DNA of 64,000 nucleotides from assembly GCA_947471745.1 (NCBI GenBank), contig CANJKZ010000396.1, positions 999,501 through 1,063,500 of the forward strand, written 5' to 3'. Shown in pieces: positions 38,601 to 51,800 of this stretch (the first letter of the stretch is position 1; each line of letters starts with the position of its first letter). Origin of the DNA: Closterium sp. Naga37s-1. Lineage: Eukaryota > Streptophyta > Zygnematophyceae > Desmidiales > Closteriaceae. The position numbers were made by a program, and so were the translations under genes. The notes beneath the pieces were generated by a model. It worked only from the letters and a program-made list of their open reading frames with translations, had not been told where the DNA came from and made no database searches.

Positions 38601-41300
38601 TCACTCCTTCCCTCTCCACTGCTCTCCTGCTGCTCACACGCGCCGTCTGTCGGCCAATCCCCACACTCCTCCTGCTGATTCCCCTCCTCTAAACTCCCGT
38701 CCTCCGGACTGCTCTCCTCTTGACTCTTCTTCTCCCACTGCCCCCCTGCTTCCACACCCTCCTCTCGCATGCTCTGCTGCTCATTGCTCTCCTCCTTACC
38801 ACTGCTCCCCATTCTCTCTCCCGCACCCATCTCTTCCCCACTCTCTGGGAACGAGACCAAGGGCTCTCTTGTGCAGATTGTGGGTGGTGACCTTGCTTCC
38901 CTCGCTTCCCTTGCTTCCTCCGCTGCTGTGCATTCTTGCTTCTCGCCCTCCCCCTCCTCTTCTCCACTCCCAGTGAGCCTCACCAGCAATCTCTCCTCCT
39001 CCTCCCTCTCCTCCTTCTCTTGCCTCTCCTCGGTCTCGTTCTTCCTCCTCTCCTCTCCCGTCCCCTCCTCCCTCTCTACCTCCCCTCTCTCCACTCTCTT
39101 CCCCTCCCCTCTCTCTCCCTTCCCCTCTTCCTCCCGCCCTCCCACTCTCCCTTCAGTCACTTCTTCTACAGTCACCTCCTCTCTCTCCCCCCCTCCCCAC
39201 TCAAACTCACTCACAATCCCCCCCGCCTCCCCCTTCCCCCCACTGAGCCTGTATGCGCAAGAACGGGCGGCGGGAGAGGCGGAAGACAGCGCGGAAGAGG
39301 GAAGCTTCGAGCAAGGGGGGAAGGCGGAAGCGGGGAATGTGCGCGGAGGCTTGACGATACCGCTGCTGACGTGGCCGTGTCAGCGTCATTTGCGCCGTTA
39401 CAATCGCCCCGACCACCAATGGCGCTGCCGCTGCCACTACTGCTGGTAATACCTGCGCCGAGTAATCCTGTCCCGTCGCTACCCCTGCTACAGCTGGCGC
39501 CGCTACAGCTGGAACCGTTAAAGCTGCCCAAGTTACCGTTACACGCGACAGGGGTGCCGGCCCCTCTGCTGCCCGTGCTGCTGCTGCCACAGTTGTAACC
39601 ACAATGGTGGTTACCACACCGATTGCTACAGTGGTTACAGTGGTGGTAACCGTTGGCGGAAAAAGCGGCTCCGCGGGGATGCACCTTGCGGCTGCTGCTG
39701 CTGCTTCCGCCGTGCGCCAGCGACGCCGCGCCGAGAGAAAAAGCGGGCTGCACGAGGAAATGCGCAGGAAATGCGGCGCGGGGGGGACGGGAGGGCGGAG
39801 GGGGGGGGGGGGGGGGGGGTGAGGGTGAGGAGGGGAGGGAGAGGAATGGGGGGGCAGGCGAAACGGTAAAATTGGCGCAAATTAACGGACGCCGAGAGGA
39901 GCTTCGACAGTTTTGGGCTTGGAAGATAAATACTGCGTTACTGGGTGCAATTTTTCTCGCCTATGGCATTCGCGACAGCTTTCTTACACCCTGGGTGTCG
40001 AGCGCTATGGTAGCTGCGGCGGATCCGTCAAGACAATATACACTACGAAAGAAGAACTCCAATACTGTAGCAAATACGGGTGCGGGTTGAAGAGCCGTAA
40101 GCTTCTTCTAGAAGTCTTCACATCCAAGTTACCCCTAACTACTCAAACTCTAAAACACCTCGGTTGAAGGAGTGTAACCTTCTTAATATTGTGTGAAAAA
40201 AGTCTATTCTAAGACGACTCAAAAGTCGGTTGTAGAACTGTAACCTTCCTAACATTGTGCGATGCGAACGAACTCAGGTTTCATCGCTCACCTCGTGCGA
40301 CGATTCAAAGACGGCAAATCGCGTGCTTAGGAAATTCGCTCGCAGGCGACCGACGAACGAACTTCCGCCGCGCGAAAAGTCTTTCGGATCCAGCGAGACC
40401 ACGTACTCCATGCTGGAATGATTTCGAAAGTTGCGAAACAGAGCGAAACGGACACAATAGGGTGACCAGCACAAACACTTTTTCCATGCAAACGTGAATT
40501 TGCGAGACACAAACTCAGGTGTGCGATTTGAAGCGAACGAAGGCATTAGCGTAACCAGCACAAACAAGGGTTTGTTAAACGGGCAGAATAGGGCTACAAG
40601 CACAAACACCAACTCCGGTTTAGGGTCAAACGATTTTTTAAAGCAGTCGGCTATCCGCTTACCTTGACGGCCGCCAGCCGCACTTGCGCGCCGCGAGCAG
40701 GAACTTGCCGTTCTCCGTCGAATTCGGCGGCACGCCCAGAAACAGCGTGAACGTGCCGGTCTTGCGCGAGCGGCGAATGAAGCACTCCACGCAGCGGTCG
40801 CGGGTCCTTCTGTTCCCGCCCCCCCCGCTCCTCCCCCCCACCTCCTCCTCTATCTCCCTCATAGCTTCCATCAGTGGGGAATCATGCTGAAGCCTCGCCA
40901 TGCCCTCCTTATAAGCACCTCTCCTTCTGTCACTCTCCTGCTCCTTCACGTGCTGCTGCTCCTGCTGCCCCTTCTTCCCCTTACCGCCCTTCTTGCCTTG
41001 CCCAGTTGCCTCATTTGAACTAGCACCACCAGCAGCAGCACCACCAGCAACAGCAGCACCACCAGTACCACTAGCACCATTGGTACTACTGTTAGCACTG
41101 CTTGGTTTAACAAACACGGGAGCTGCAATTGGGAGGTTCGGGCTTGGCATGAGCCGGGTTCGGCCCGAACCACCCGCTGCCGAACCTCCCCCACCCCCAC
41201 CTTCCCCCTTTATAAGCACTTTTATCCCTGAAACCACTTCCCGCTTCATTGTTGGGATCTGGCCCCTCTCTCCTTGCTCCTTGTCTCCTTGGCCCCCCAT
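35674..41300 (-). pseudogene. TLP: Tubby-like gene copy F
   Basis: Exons: 40663-41300, 40292-40412, 37839-39747, 36648-36821, 35674-35724. It has the shared exon 3 deletion. The hexamer tract is irregular: five GGGGCA units, one unit short by a base, then three more, so the distal part of exon 3 changes frame within the tract. One base differs next to the exon 3 acceptor (AAGCGGG, where A-E and H read ACGCGGG); only copy G shares it, suggesting F and G arose or were converted together. G tract 20 bases. Confidence 0.86.
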
Positions 41301-43065
41301 CAGGAAGATACTGCCTACACCAGTTCTACCTCCCCCTCGCCTCCCACTCGCCCCCCCACTTGCAGCCTTTGTCTGCTTCTCAGAACCTTCCTGCCCTGGT
41401 TTGGCTCCCTCAGACCCTGCCACGACAGCTCCACCCCCTGCCACGTCAGCTCCAGGGCTATCCGCCACGAGAACCCGTCGACCAATCAGATCGAGCGGAG
41501 GAAAACTGGATTCTAGCGAAGCTCGTAGAAAACTGGATTCTAGTGAAGCTCGTAGAAATGGCTATGTCACAGCAACGAAGTAGAAGCACAGTGTTGGTCG
41601 CGAAACGCCTCACGGGAGGCTTACGCGGCCTTAACGGGGCCTCGACGAGGCCTTTACTCAACCCTTGACGCGATCCTGAGGCGATTTCTGCTTCGCGTGG
41701 TCTTCACTGATCCTTCACGGGGCTTTCGCGGGCCCTACACTCGAGTGAAACAGGTTCGGCCCTTCGCAGGGCTTTGACGGGAGTCTCGCGGCTGAAATTT
41801 CCGTCACTAATGCTTGTCTAAGCCTTCACAAAGGCTTCTCCGTAGGTTTGACGCGAATCTGACGGGAGTCTCATCAAATGCTCAAAGTTTCGACCAATCA
41901 GGATTGAACACAATGTTTGAAGCGATAGAATTTCAAAGTGTTACTTCAACAACCTGGTACAACAAATATATAGGTTCAAGCAAGGTACAAAATGGGCTAG
42001 GTAACAAAACGTGTCCAACACGTTACGTGGCGCCTCGTTTCACCCCGCGTCGCACACGCAACCTTTCTCCACCTTCGTCGAACGCGCCTGAAGTCCGCAT
42101 TTGGTTCCTTGCTGAACACGCCACAGTTGACCCACACAATTTCCCCCCGTCGATCACTTTCTCCTCACTTCCTCCTCGTCAATGTCTTCCTTCCATACTT
42201 CTCTTGCCGTAGCTCATACTCCCAAGCAATGTCGTAGTTTCCTCTCTAGTTCCCAAGGCACTGTCAACACGCCACCGTCAGTCCGTCTTAGTCGTCGGTC
42301 CGAATAATGAGCGCCTGTCGTTAGTGTGGTTCTGCGAACCACTCCAACACACACGACTGCTCGTCCCATTTATTAGTCGGTCAGATTTGAATCAGCGTCC
42401 CGATATACCCTAACCAACCAGCCTAGGTATCAAATTGACCGTTGTAGAACCAGCTGAACCGACAATTGTCCAAGCTTTAGGAGGAATCTGGTAACCGGTT
42501 GTACCCGATACGGGCAGATGCACTTCAGCTACAGAGGTACCGTGAACTTCTACTCTGATACAAACATAAGCCACAATTTCGTTACAATACAAAGAGTACA
42601 GGAATAACAAACAAGGGCACCAGCATGACTACATCCCTGAATCAGTCATCACCATCCGTCCCTAAACACAATTGTCCAAACCTTAATAACCAACCCATAT
42701 CCGAGGTACACAAAAGACAATCCCGTTCCTCCAGAGGAAACTTACCAGTACCTTTTCATCCGCAGCATTGCACCACAAAGCAGAAAAAATACACCACCAC
42801 CACCACCCGCTGTATCAGCACAACGCACATGCCCTTTTCCAGTCTCCCAGATATCATCACGCTGTCTTTTTTTCATTTGTTGCCCTTGGTTGTTCCTGAG
42901 TGAGGAATCCTCTTCACGCATCATCAGTACCACACCACACCACACCATATCTAGAACGCAACGCGAAAAGCCGTCGGTGTCACTATTTCGCTCGCACGTG
43001 GATTTTGGACTCGACAAAACAACAGCTTGAAAAGCTTTCAACTGATGATGGAAGTGATGATGGAA
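41301..43065 (-). other. Spacer between copies G and F
   Basis: Two private one-base insertions (CCCTTGACG near 41665, GCGCCTGTCG near 42315). Otherwise as the first spacer. Confidence 0.7.
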
Positions 43066-46000
43066 TCACTCGCACGCCACTTTGGTATCGAAACTGCTCA
43101 GGCAAATGGCAAACGCCTGCACGCATAATGTAGGGAAAACACACATGACGTGGGAACACATACAAAGCAGAAAACAATCCGTCAGACATGTGATATGAAG
43201 CAAGGAAAGCACATGTGACATGTGACATGTGGGCACGCACAAAGAAAACAGCCCAGAAGGCAAGGGGAAGAGAACACGGGGAGACGGGAGATGGGGAAAG
43301 CGTATTGACACGATACCCAAAGACAAACCTGAGGAAACACCTGGCCGTCCACACTTACCTGGAAGGCCGTGAGTGGATATCTGTAGTCCATGGTGAATGT
43401 GTCCTTGCCAATCTTCCCAACTGCAGCAACACCGGCTTGCATGCGTATCAATACCTGAAAGGAAACTCACCCTGAACACGCAGCACTACCCACCTGGAAG
43501 GCCGTGAGCGGGTATCTGTAGTCCATGGTGAATGTGTCCTTGCCGATCTTGCCAAACTGCAGCAGCAGCACTGGCAGAGCACCGATTTTTAACCACATGA
43601 AACAGCACTTCACTACCCACCTGGAGTCAGTAAGCGGGTATCTGTTATCCATGGTGAAAGTGTCCTTGCCAATCTTCCCACACTGCAGCAGCACTGGCTT
43701 ATCAGAGTCGTTCCCCGGTCCGCTCCTCTCTATGAGCTACCCTCAGCCAAACAGAGCAGCACGCACTTGGCACATGCACTACGCACCTGGAAGGCCGTAA
43801 GCGGGTATCTGTAGTCCATGGTAAAGGTGTCCTTTCCGATCTTGCCAAACTGCAGCAGCAGCACCGGCAGGGCTCCGAACCATACACACTAGCATTCAAA
43901 GAAGAAGCACCCACCTGGAAGGCAGTAAGCGGGTATCTGTAGTCCATGGTGAACGTGTCCTTGCCAATCTTCCCAAACTGCAGCAACACCTTCAGGGCAC
44001 CGCACCATACACACCAGCACTTGTGCTAGAATAACACACCTGGAAGGCCGTGAGTGGATATCTGTAGTCCATAGTAAAAGCGTCCTTGTCAATCTTCCCG
44101 AACTGCAGCAGCACCGGCTTGTCCGAGTCGTTCCCCGGCCCGCCCCCCTCTATCAGCTGAAAATTCTTCACTGATGCTACTGTCACGCGGCCACGGAAGT
44201 TGAGGCACCAACACTGCAAGGGAGTACGGGAAAGGGGAGGCGGGTAGGGGGTGGGAAAGGGGGGAGCAGCACCGGCTTGTCAGAGTCGTTCCCCGGCCCG
44301 CCCCCCTCGATCAGCTGGAAGTTCTTCACTGAAGCCACTGTCACTCGCCCCCTGAAGTTCAAGCACCAGCACTGGCAGTGTGGGAGGGGGAGGGCAGGCA
44401 AGGGGAGGCAAGGGCGGGATGAGAAGGGGGCTTGTCCGAGTCGTTCCCCGCCCCCCCCCCCCCTCTATCAGCTGGAAATTCTTCACAGAAGCACCCCCTG
44501 TCACTCGCCCCCTGAAGTTGAGGCACCAGCACTGGAAGCGTGTATGGGATGGACAGGAAAAGGGGATGCAAGGGAGGATTGGAAGGGCCTTATTTGAGAT
44601 GCTCCCCGGCCCACCCTCCTCTATCAGCTGGAAGTTGTTCACCGAAGCAACCGTTACTCGCCCTCTGAAGTTGAGGCACCAGCACTGGAAGGCGAGGAGG
44701 GGAGGCGAGGGGAGGGGAGGGAGCGCTCGGCCCAATGTTTCATGATAGATTTCGCTTTCTAATCTGTAATTGCCTTCCTCAATACACACACACCTGCAGC
44801 TGCGCGTGCCACCGGGGAGGCTTGTTCCTCGATACCACAGTCTCTAGGGGCGCTCGGCCCATGATAAAAAGCTTTATATTGCCCTATACTCCCATATACT
44901 CCCTTATACTCCTTTGCACTCCTCCATATCCCCTTGTATCCCCTCACCTGCAGCTGCTCGTGCCATCTGCGAGACTTGTTCCGCAACGCCATGGGCTCCA
45001 GAGGCGCTCGGCCTCATACTCCCTTGAACTACCCTGTACTCCCGTGCACCGCTTCCCACCCCCCAGCACCCACACACATACCTGCAGCTGCTCGTGCCAT
45101 CTGGGAGGCTTGTTCCGCAACACCATGGGCTCTAAGGGCGCTCGGCTTCATCTATTTCCATACGAACACCGCTTAATACTCCCCTGTACTGCTGTGCACC
45201 GCTCCTCATTCCCCAATAAACACACATACCTGCAGCTGCTCGTGCCATCTGGGTGGCTTGTTCCGCAACACCATGGGCTCTAGAGGCGCTCGGCCGATGC
45301 ACCGCACACAGTCACACTCCGTACAGTCACCCTCAGTGTCACCCTCCGCATCTGCCTCTGCATTGAAAGCAGGAGGCGCAGCAGCAGGGGAAGGAGCAGC
45401 AGAAGCAGAAGGAGCAGCAGGAAGGGCGGCAGGAGACGGGGCAGACGAAGCAGCAAATGGGGGAGTCGCAGCTGCAGCAGGGAGAGAGGAAGGGGTGAAT
45501 GGGGGAGTCAAGGGACCCGAGGGGAGAGAGGAGGAGGCGAACGGGGGAGTGACAGCCGCCGCAGCTCTGGCACCTGCTGCTGCTGCTTCTGGTGAAGCCA
45601 CAGCTCTTGCTGCTGCTGCTTCTGGTGAAGCCACAGCTCTTGCTGCTGCTGCTTCTGACCATGCCGTTCCGCTTGCTGTTGCTGCTGATGCTGCTGCTGC
45701 TGCTGCTGCTGTTAGTGCCGCTTCTAGTTCCAATGTGGGCAAGGGCAGGGGCAGGGGCAGGGGCAGGGGCAGGGGCAGGGGCAGGGGCAGGGGCAGGGGC
45801 AAGGGCAGGGCGGCAGGGGGAAGCTCAAGGGCAGCAGGGGGAAGGAAGGGGTCCGCGGAGGCGGGGAAGGGGGAGATATGAAGGCCTTCGCTGCCGCTGC
45901 TTTCCTGGAAACCTCCGCCTTGCGTGATTTGAGTTGACTCAAAAGCCACCTGGAAACCTCCGCCTTGCAACCAACCCTGATTGCCCTCCTGCTCACTCCT

Positions 46001-48474
46001 TCCCTCTCCACTGCTCTCCTGCTGCTCACACGCGCCGTCTGTCGGCCAATCCCCACACTCCTCCTGCTGATTCCCCTCCTCTAAACTCCCGTCCTCCGGA
46101 CTTCTCTCCTCTTGACTCTTCTTCTCCCACTGCCCCCCTGCTTCCACACCCTCCTCTCGCATGCTCTGCTGCTCATTGCTCTCCTCCTTACCACTGCTCC
46201 CCATTCTCTCTCCCGCACCCATCTCTTCCCCACTCTCTGGGAACGAGACCAAGGGCTCTCTTGTGCAGATTGTGGGTGGTGACCTTGCTTCCCTCGCTTC
46301 CCTTGCTTCCTCCGCTGCTGTGCATTCTTGCTTCTCGCCCTCCCCCTCCTCTTCTCCACTCCCAGTGAGCCTCACCAGCAATCTCTCCTCCTCCTCCCTC
46401 TCCTCCTTCTCTTGCCTCTCCTCGGTCTCGTTCTTCCTCCTCTCCTCTCCCGTCCCCTCCTCCCTCTCTACCTCCCCTCTCTCCACTCTCTTCCCCTCCC
46501 CTCTCTCTCCCTTCCCCTCTTCCTCCCGCCCTCCCACTCTCCCTTCAGTCACTTCTTCTACAGTCACCTCCTCTCTCTCCCCCCCTCCCCACTCAAACTC
46601 ACTCACAATCCCCCCCGCCTCCCCCTTCCCCCCACTGAGCCTGTATGCGCAAGAACGGGCGGCGGGAGAGGCGGAAGACAGCGCGGAAGAGGGAAGCTTC
46701 GAGCAAGGGGGGAAGGCGGAAGCGGGGAATGTGCGCGGAGGCTTGACGATACCGCTGCTGACGTGGCCGTGTCAGCGTCATTTGCGCCGTTACAATCGCC
46801 CCGACCACCAATGGCGCTGCCGCTGCCACTACTGCTGGTAATACCTGCGCCGAGTAATCCTGTCCCGTCGCTACCCCTGCTACAGCTGGCGCCGCTACAG
46901 CTGGAACCGTTAAAGCTGCCCAAGTTACCGTTACACGCGACAGGGGTGCCGGCCCCTCTGCTGCCCGTGCTGCTGCTGCCACAGTTGTAACCACAATGGT
47001 GGTTACCACACCGATTGCTACAGTGGTTACAGTGGTGGTAACCGTTGGCGGAAAAAGCGGCTCCGCGGGGATGCACCTTGCGGCTGCTGCTGCTGCTTCC
47101 GCCGTGCGCCAGCGACGCCGCGCCGAGAGAAAAAGCGGGCTGCACGAGGAAATGCGCAGGAAATGCGGCGCGGGGGGGACGGGAGGGCGGAGGGGGGGGG
47201 GGGGGGGGGGGGGGGTGAGGGTGAGGAGGGGAGGGAGAGGAATGGGGGGGCAGGCGAAACGGTAAAATTGGCGCAAATTAACGGACGCCGAGAGGAGCTT
47301 CGACAGTTTTGGGCTTGGAAGATAAATACTGCGTTACTGGGTGCAATTTTTCTCGCCTATGGCATTCGCGACAGCTTTCTTACACCCTGGGTGTCGAGCG
47401 CTATGGTAGCTGCGGCGGATCCGTCAAGACAATATACACTACGAAAGAAGAACTCCAATACTGTAGCAAATACGGGTGCGGGTTGAAGAGCCGTAAGCTT
47501 CTTCTAGAAGTCTTCACATCCAAGTTACCCCTAACTACTCAAACTCTAAAACACCTCGGTTGAAGGAGTGTAACCTTCTTAATATTGTGTGAAAAAAGTC
47601 TATTCTAAGACGACTCAAAAGTCGGTTGTAGAACTGTAACCTTCCTAACATTGTGCGATGCGAACGAACTCAGGTTTCATCGCTCACCTCGTGCGACGAT
47701 TCAAAGACGGCAAATCGCGTGCTTAGGAAATTCGCTCGCAGGCGACCGACGAACGAACTTCCGCCGCGCGAAAAGTCTTTCGGATCCAGCGAGACCACGT
47801 ACTCCATGCTGGAATGATTTCGAAAGTTGCGAAACAGAGCGAAACGGACACAATAGGGTGACCAGCACAAACACTTTTTCCATGCAAACGTGAATTTGCG
47901 AGACACAAACTCAGGTGTGCGATTTGAAGCGAACGAAGGCATTAGCGTAACCAGCACAAACAAGGGTTTGTTAAACGGGCAGAATAGGGCTACAAGCACA
48001 AACACCAACTCCGGTTTAGGGTCAAACGATTTTTTAAAGCAGTCGGCTATCCGCTTACCTTGACGGCCGCCAGCCGCACTTGCGCGCCGCGAGCAGGAAC
48101 TTGCCGTTCTCCGTCGAATTCGGCGGCACGCCCAGAAACAGCGTGAACGTGCCGGTCTTGCGCGAGCGGCGAATGAAGCACTCCACGCAGCGGTCGCGGG
48201 TCCTTCTGTTCCCGCCCCCCCCGCTCCTCCCCCCCACCTCCTCCTCTATCTCCCTCATAGCTTCCATCAGTGGGGAATCATGCTGAAGCCTCGCCATGCC
48301 CTCCTTATAAGCACCTCTCCTTCTGTCACTCTCCTGCTCCTTCACGTGCTGCTGCTCCTGCTGCCCCTTCTTCCCCTTACCGCCCTTCTTGCCTTGCCCA
48401 GTTGCCTCATTTGAACTAGCACCACCAGCAGCAGCACCACCAGCAACAGCAGCACCACCAGTACCACTAGCACC

Positions 48475-48479
48475 ATTGG
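48475..48479. repeat. Target-site duplication ATTGG (left)
   Basis: Matches 56004-56008. The uninterrupted units read CACC-ATTGG-TACTACTG, single copy. Five bases is usual for copia integrases. Confidence 0.94.
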
Positions 48480-48611
48480 TGTGAGAATGAGAACGAGAAT
48501 GGGTGAACTATGAAATGATGTGAGTACAAATATGAAACCCTAATTGGTTGTACCCCCTATGGGATACCCCACTATAGCCTACACAACAGCATAAGCTACA
48601 ATGTTCTGACA
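48480..48611 (-). repeat. 3' LTR of the copia element
   Basis: 132 bp, matching 55872-56003 at 131 positions. It is the downstream LTR because gag-pol reads on the minus strand toward it. Confidence 0.95.
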
Positions 48612-48621
48612 CACCCCCATA
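48612..48621 (-). other. Polypurine tract candidate
   Basis: Directly before the 3' LTR the element strand reads TATGGGGGTG. Short and with two T, but in the required position. Confidence 0.55.
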
Positions 48622-48823
48622 GGCAAAGTGGGGGAGAACAAGGGGTCACAAGACCAGTCAAGCAAAGCAAAGCAAAGCAAGCTCAGGGTGGATCACAAAG
48701 TCACCACACAGTCCGAGCACAGGGTCAAGGCCACACGGCCAGTTCACATGCAAGAGTACACACATATATATAAAGCTAGACAAGCAAGAGCAGGTATATA
48801 TATATGTGAGAGTACAAGCAAGG
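48622..48823 (-). other. 3' untranslated part of the copia element
   Basis: 202 bp between the gag-pol stop and the purine tract. Contains AGCAA-rich stretches and two TATATATA runs (48764-48772, 48796-48804). No gene seen. Confidence 0.7.
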
Positions 48824-51800
48824 TCAAGAGGAGAGCAAGTGAGGCAAGACGGGCACAAGACCCAGCTGAGTGCAGAAGCGCTGATGATCACAAGGCGGAA
48901 GTGCCTTGGTGAAGACATCAGCAGTGTTGGCCTCAGAGGCCACGTACGCAAGCCGCAACTGTCCACGTTGCTGTAGCTCACGAGCAAGGAAGTAGCGGAG
49001 AGCAATGTGCTTTGTTCTGTGCTCCAGTCGCTGCTCTCGACACAAGGCCAGCATGGCCTTGTTGTCTACGTACAGGACTGGAGGAGAACGAGGCGGCTCT
49101 CCAAGGTCGGTCAGCAGGTAGGTGAGCCAGCGAAGCTCCTGTGCAGCCATGGCCCCGGCGTAGATCTCAGCCTCACAACTCGAGCCAAGAACAGAAGACG
49201 AGCGAGTAGCCCGCCACGAAACAGAGCCGGAACCAAGGCTGAAGGTGTAACCCTGTGACGACCGCTGCGTAGCCTGGTCGTCAGCCCAAGAAGCGTCCGC
49301 GTGCCCAGTGAGGACCACTGGACTCCGCCCTCCAAGCACTAGCCCCATGCCCGACGTACTGCACAAGTAGCGCAACACCCTCTTCGCTGCAGCCATGTGC
49401 TCTGGTCTGTGTCTCCCAGGAGCAACATAGCGTGCAAGAATGCTAAGAGGGTATGCAAGGTCAGGTCGTGTGCAGGTCATCAGGTACATGAGGCAGCCAA
49501 CAAGCTCTGGGTACGGGCCACTCGACTCTACGGACTCATCCGAAGGCAGAGCTGAGAGCGAGTGGCGAGTAGACAGAGGAGTGGCCTGAGGCGAGGAGTA
49601 CGTGAAGCCGAAGCGCTGAAGGACCTGCTGCACCATGTGTGACTGAGTCAGGGTAATGGTGCGGCGTGCTCTGTCCCGGGTGATCTGCAAGCCAAGGTAG
49701 CTGCGCAGTTCACCCAGGTCTGTGCACGTGTGTCTCTTCTGCAGCTCGGACTTCACGTAGGCGAGTCCAGCAGTGTCAGCTGTGGCAAAGACCAAGTCGT
49801 CGACGTACACGAGGATGTAGAACGGCGGCAGAGAGGTGTCGGTGCGTAGAAACAGCGACGGGTCGGCAGTAGAAGGAGCAAACCCAAGAGCCGCAAGCGT
49901 AGTCCTCAGTGTGTCGTGCCACTCACGTGGCGCCTGGCGGAGACCGTAGACTGGACGCCGGAGACTCCACTGGGTACCAGGAGGGAAAGACCCAGTGAAG
50001 CCAGGTGGGCGACGCAGCCAGATCTCCTCGTGCAGGCTGCCCTGCAAGAAAGCTGTGCTGAAGTCAAGAGAGTGCAGCTCGTAGTCACGGTGAGCAGCAA
50101 CATGCAGCAGTACCCGAAGAGTGGTCATCTTCGGGGTGGGGGAGAAGGTCTGAAAGTAGTCAACTCCCTGCCGCTGACTGAAGCCACGAGCCACGTAACG
50201 CGCCTTGAAGACAGGCGGAGAACCCGGCGGCCGCTTCACCCTGAAGATCCACATGCCACTGACGATGTTCGCCCCAGGAGGGGGGACAGCGTCAACGTAG
50301 GTGCCTGTGGACTTCCAGGAAGCCATCTCTGCATCCATAGCTGCCTGCCACTGAGAGGAGTAGGGACCCTCTATCGCCTCCGCGTAAGAGCGCGGAGTCG
50401 GGATGTCAAGTGCATCCGGGTCTCCCTCAGGGGTAAGCAGTACGGACACGAGATGAGGTGAGGCAGCTGCCAGACACTGGAACTCCTCCTGCCTGTCCTC
50501 AAGGACGTCCGTGCCAAGGGCACACTCACCCCCGACGGACGGAGGACAGACAGACTCAGACTCAGCGACGAGACTAGCAGCGTAGTCTAAGCGACAGCGA
50601 GCAGCAAAGTCGACGAGCTCAGTAACGAGAGCAGACGCAGCAGTAGACTCGAAAGAAGGGTCAGTGACAACAGTAGCAAGGAGACGCGTGACAGTAGGAC
50701 TGGCAGCACGAAGAGAGTCCGACTCCGGGTCGGCAAGAGCAGGAAGAGAGGACGCAGGAGGAGAAGGCAAAGGGGCACGCAGAGGAGCAGTGGACGGACG
50801 CAAAGACATCCGGTGCGTGCCAGGGACAGGAGGAGGACGCTGACGCGAACCGCGACCACTAGTGCGAGCAGCACGGACAGGCGACGCAGGGCGAGACGCA
50901 GGCTCACGACGCTCAGCCAGACCTCCAGTAGGACCAGTGTAGGGAGAAGGAGCAGGCAAAGGGGAGGTAGGCTGCAACTGTAGCTGGGACGAGACAGGCT
51001 GTGGACACTCTAAGGGAGGAGGAGGACCAGTAGAAGGTGGAAGACCAAGAACCTGCTGCAGGAGTGGAACGAAGTACGGTCGAGGCCGCGCGGCGACGCT
51101 AGAAGCAGCAGGGACAGCACCAGAACCCTCAGCAGGAGCACCCGCTCCAGCAGCACCACCAGGAGCTCCAGAACCTCCAGCAGCACCAGGAGCACCCCCA
51201 GCAGGACTGCCAGCGGTAGTCTCAGCGCCAACACCCTCAGCAGCACCAGCTCCAGTGCACCCAGGACGAGCACCTGCGGGACCCGCGACCGCAGCACCCT
51301 CAGCAGCCGAAGGACCTCCAGCACCAGCAGCACGCCTCCAGCGCCGGGCAAACCACTCACGCAGCTCCTGTGGAGAAAGTGGCTCCCGGCGAGACGAAGC
51401 ACTCGGAGAACCTCCAGGCGGAGCACCTCCAGGCTCAGCACCCCCAGGCGTAGCACCCCTAGGCTCAACACCCCCAGACGTAGCACCCCTAGGCTCAGCA
51501 CCCCCAGGCTCAGCACCCCTAGGCTCAGCACCCCCAGGCTCAGCACCCCCAGGCTCAGTACCCCCAGGCTCAGTACCCCGAGGCTCAGCACCCCCAGGCT
51601 CAGCACCCCTAGGCTCAGCACCCCTAGGCTCAGCACCCCCAGACGCAGCACCCCCAGGCCCAGCACCCCTAGGCTCCGCACCCGCAGGTACAGCACCCCC
51701 AGCCTCAGCACCCTCAGCAGCACCAGAGTCACCAGTGACCTCGACAGGCTCGACTGCGTCTACCTGGGACACACCTGAAGGGGCAGGACCCTGAGGGGGG

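Noticed and set aside
49916-50461. Plus-strand frames across gag-pol (also 52364-53032, 53552-54274)
   Set aside because: Antisense of the strongly conserved copia coding region; no independent signal.
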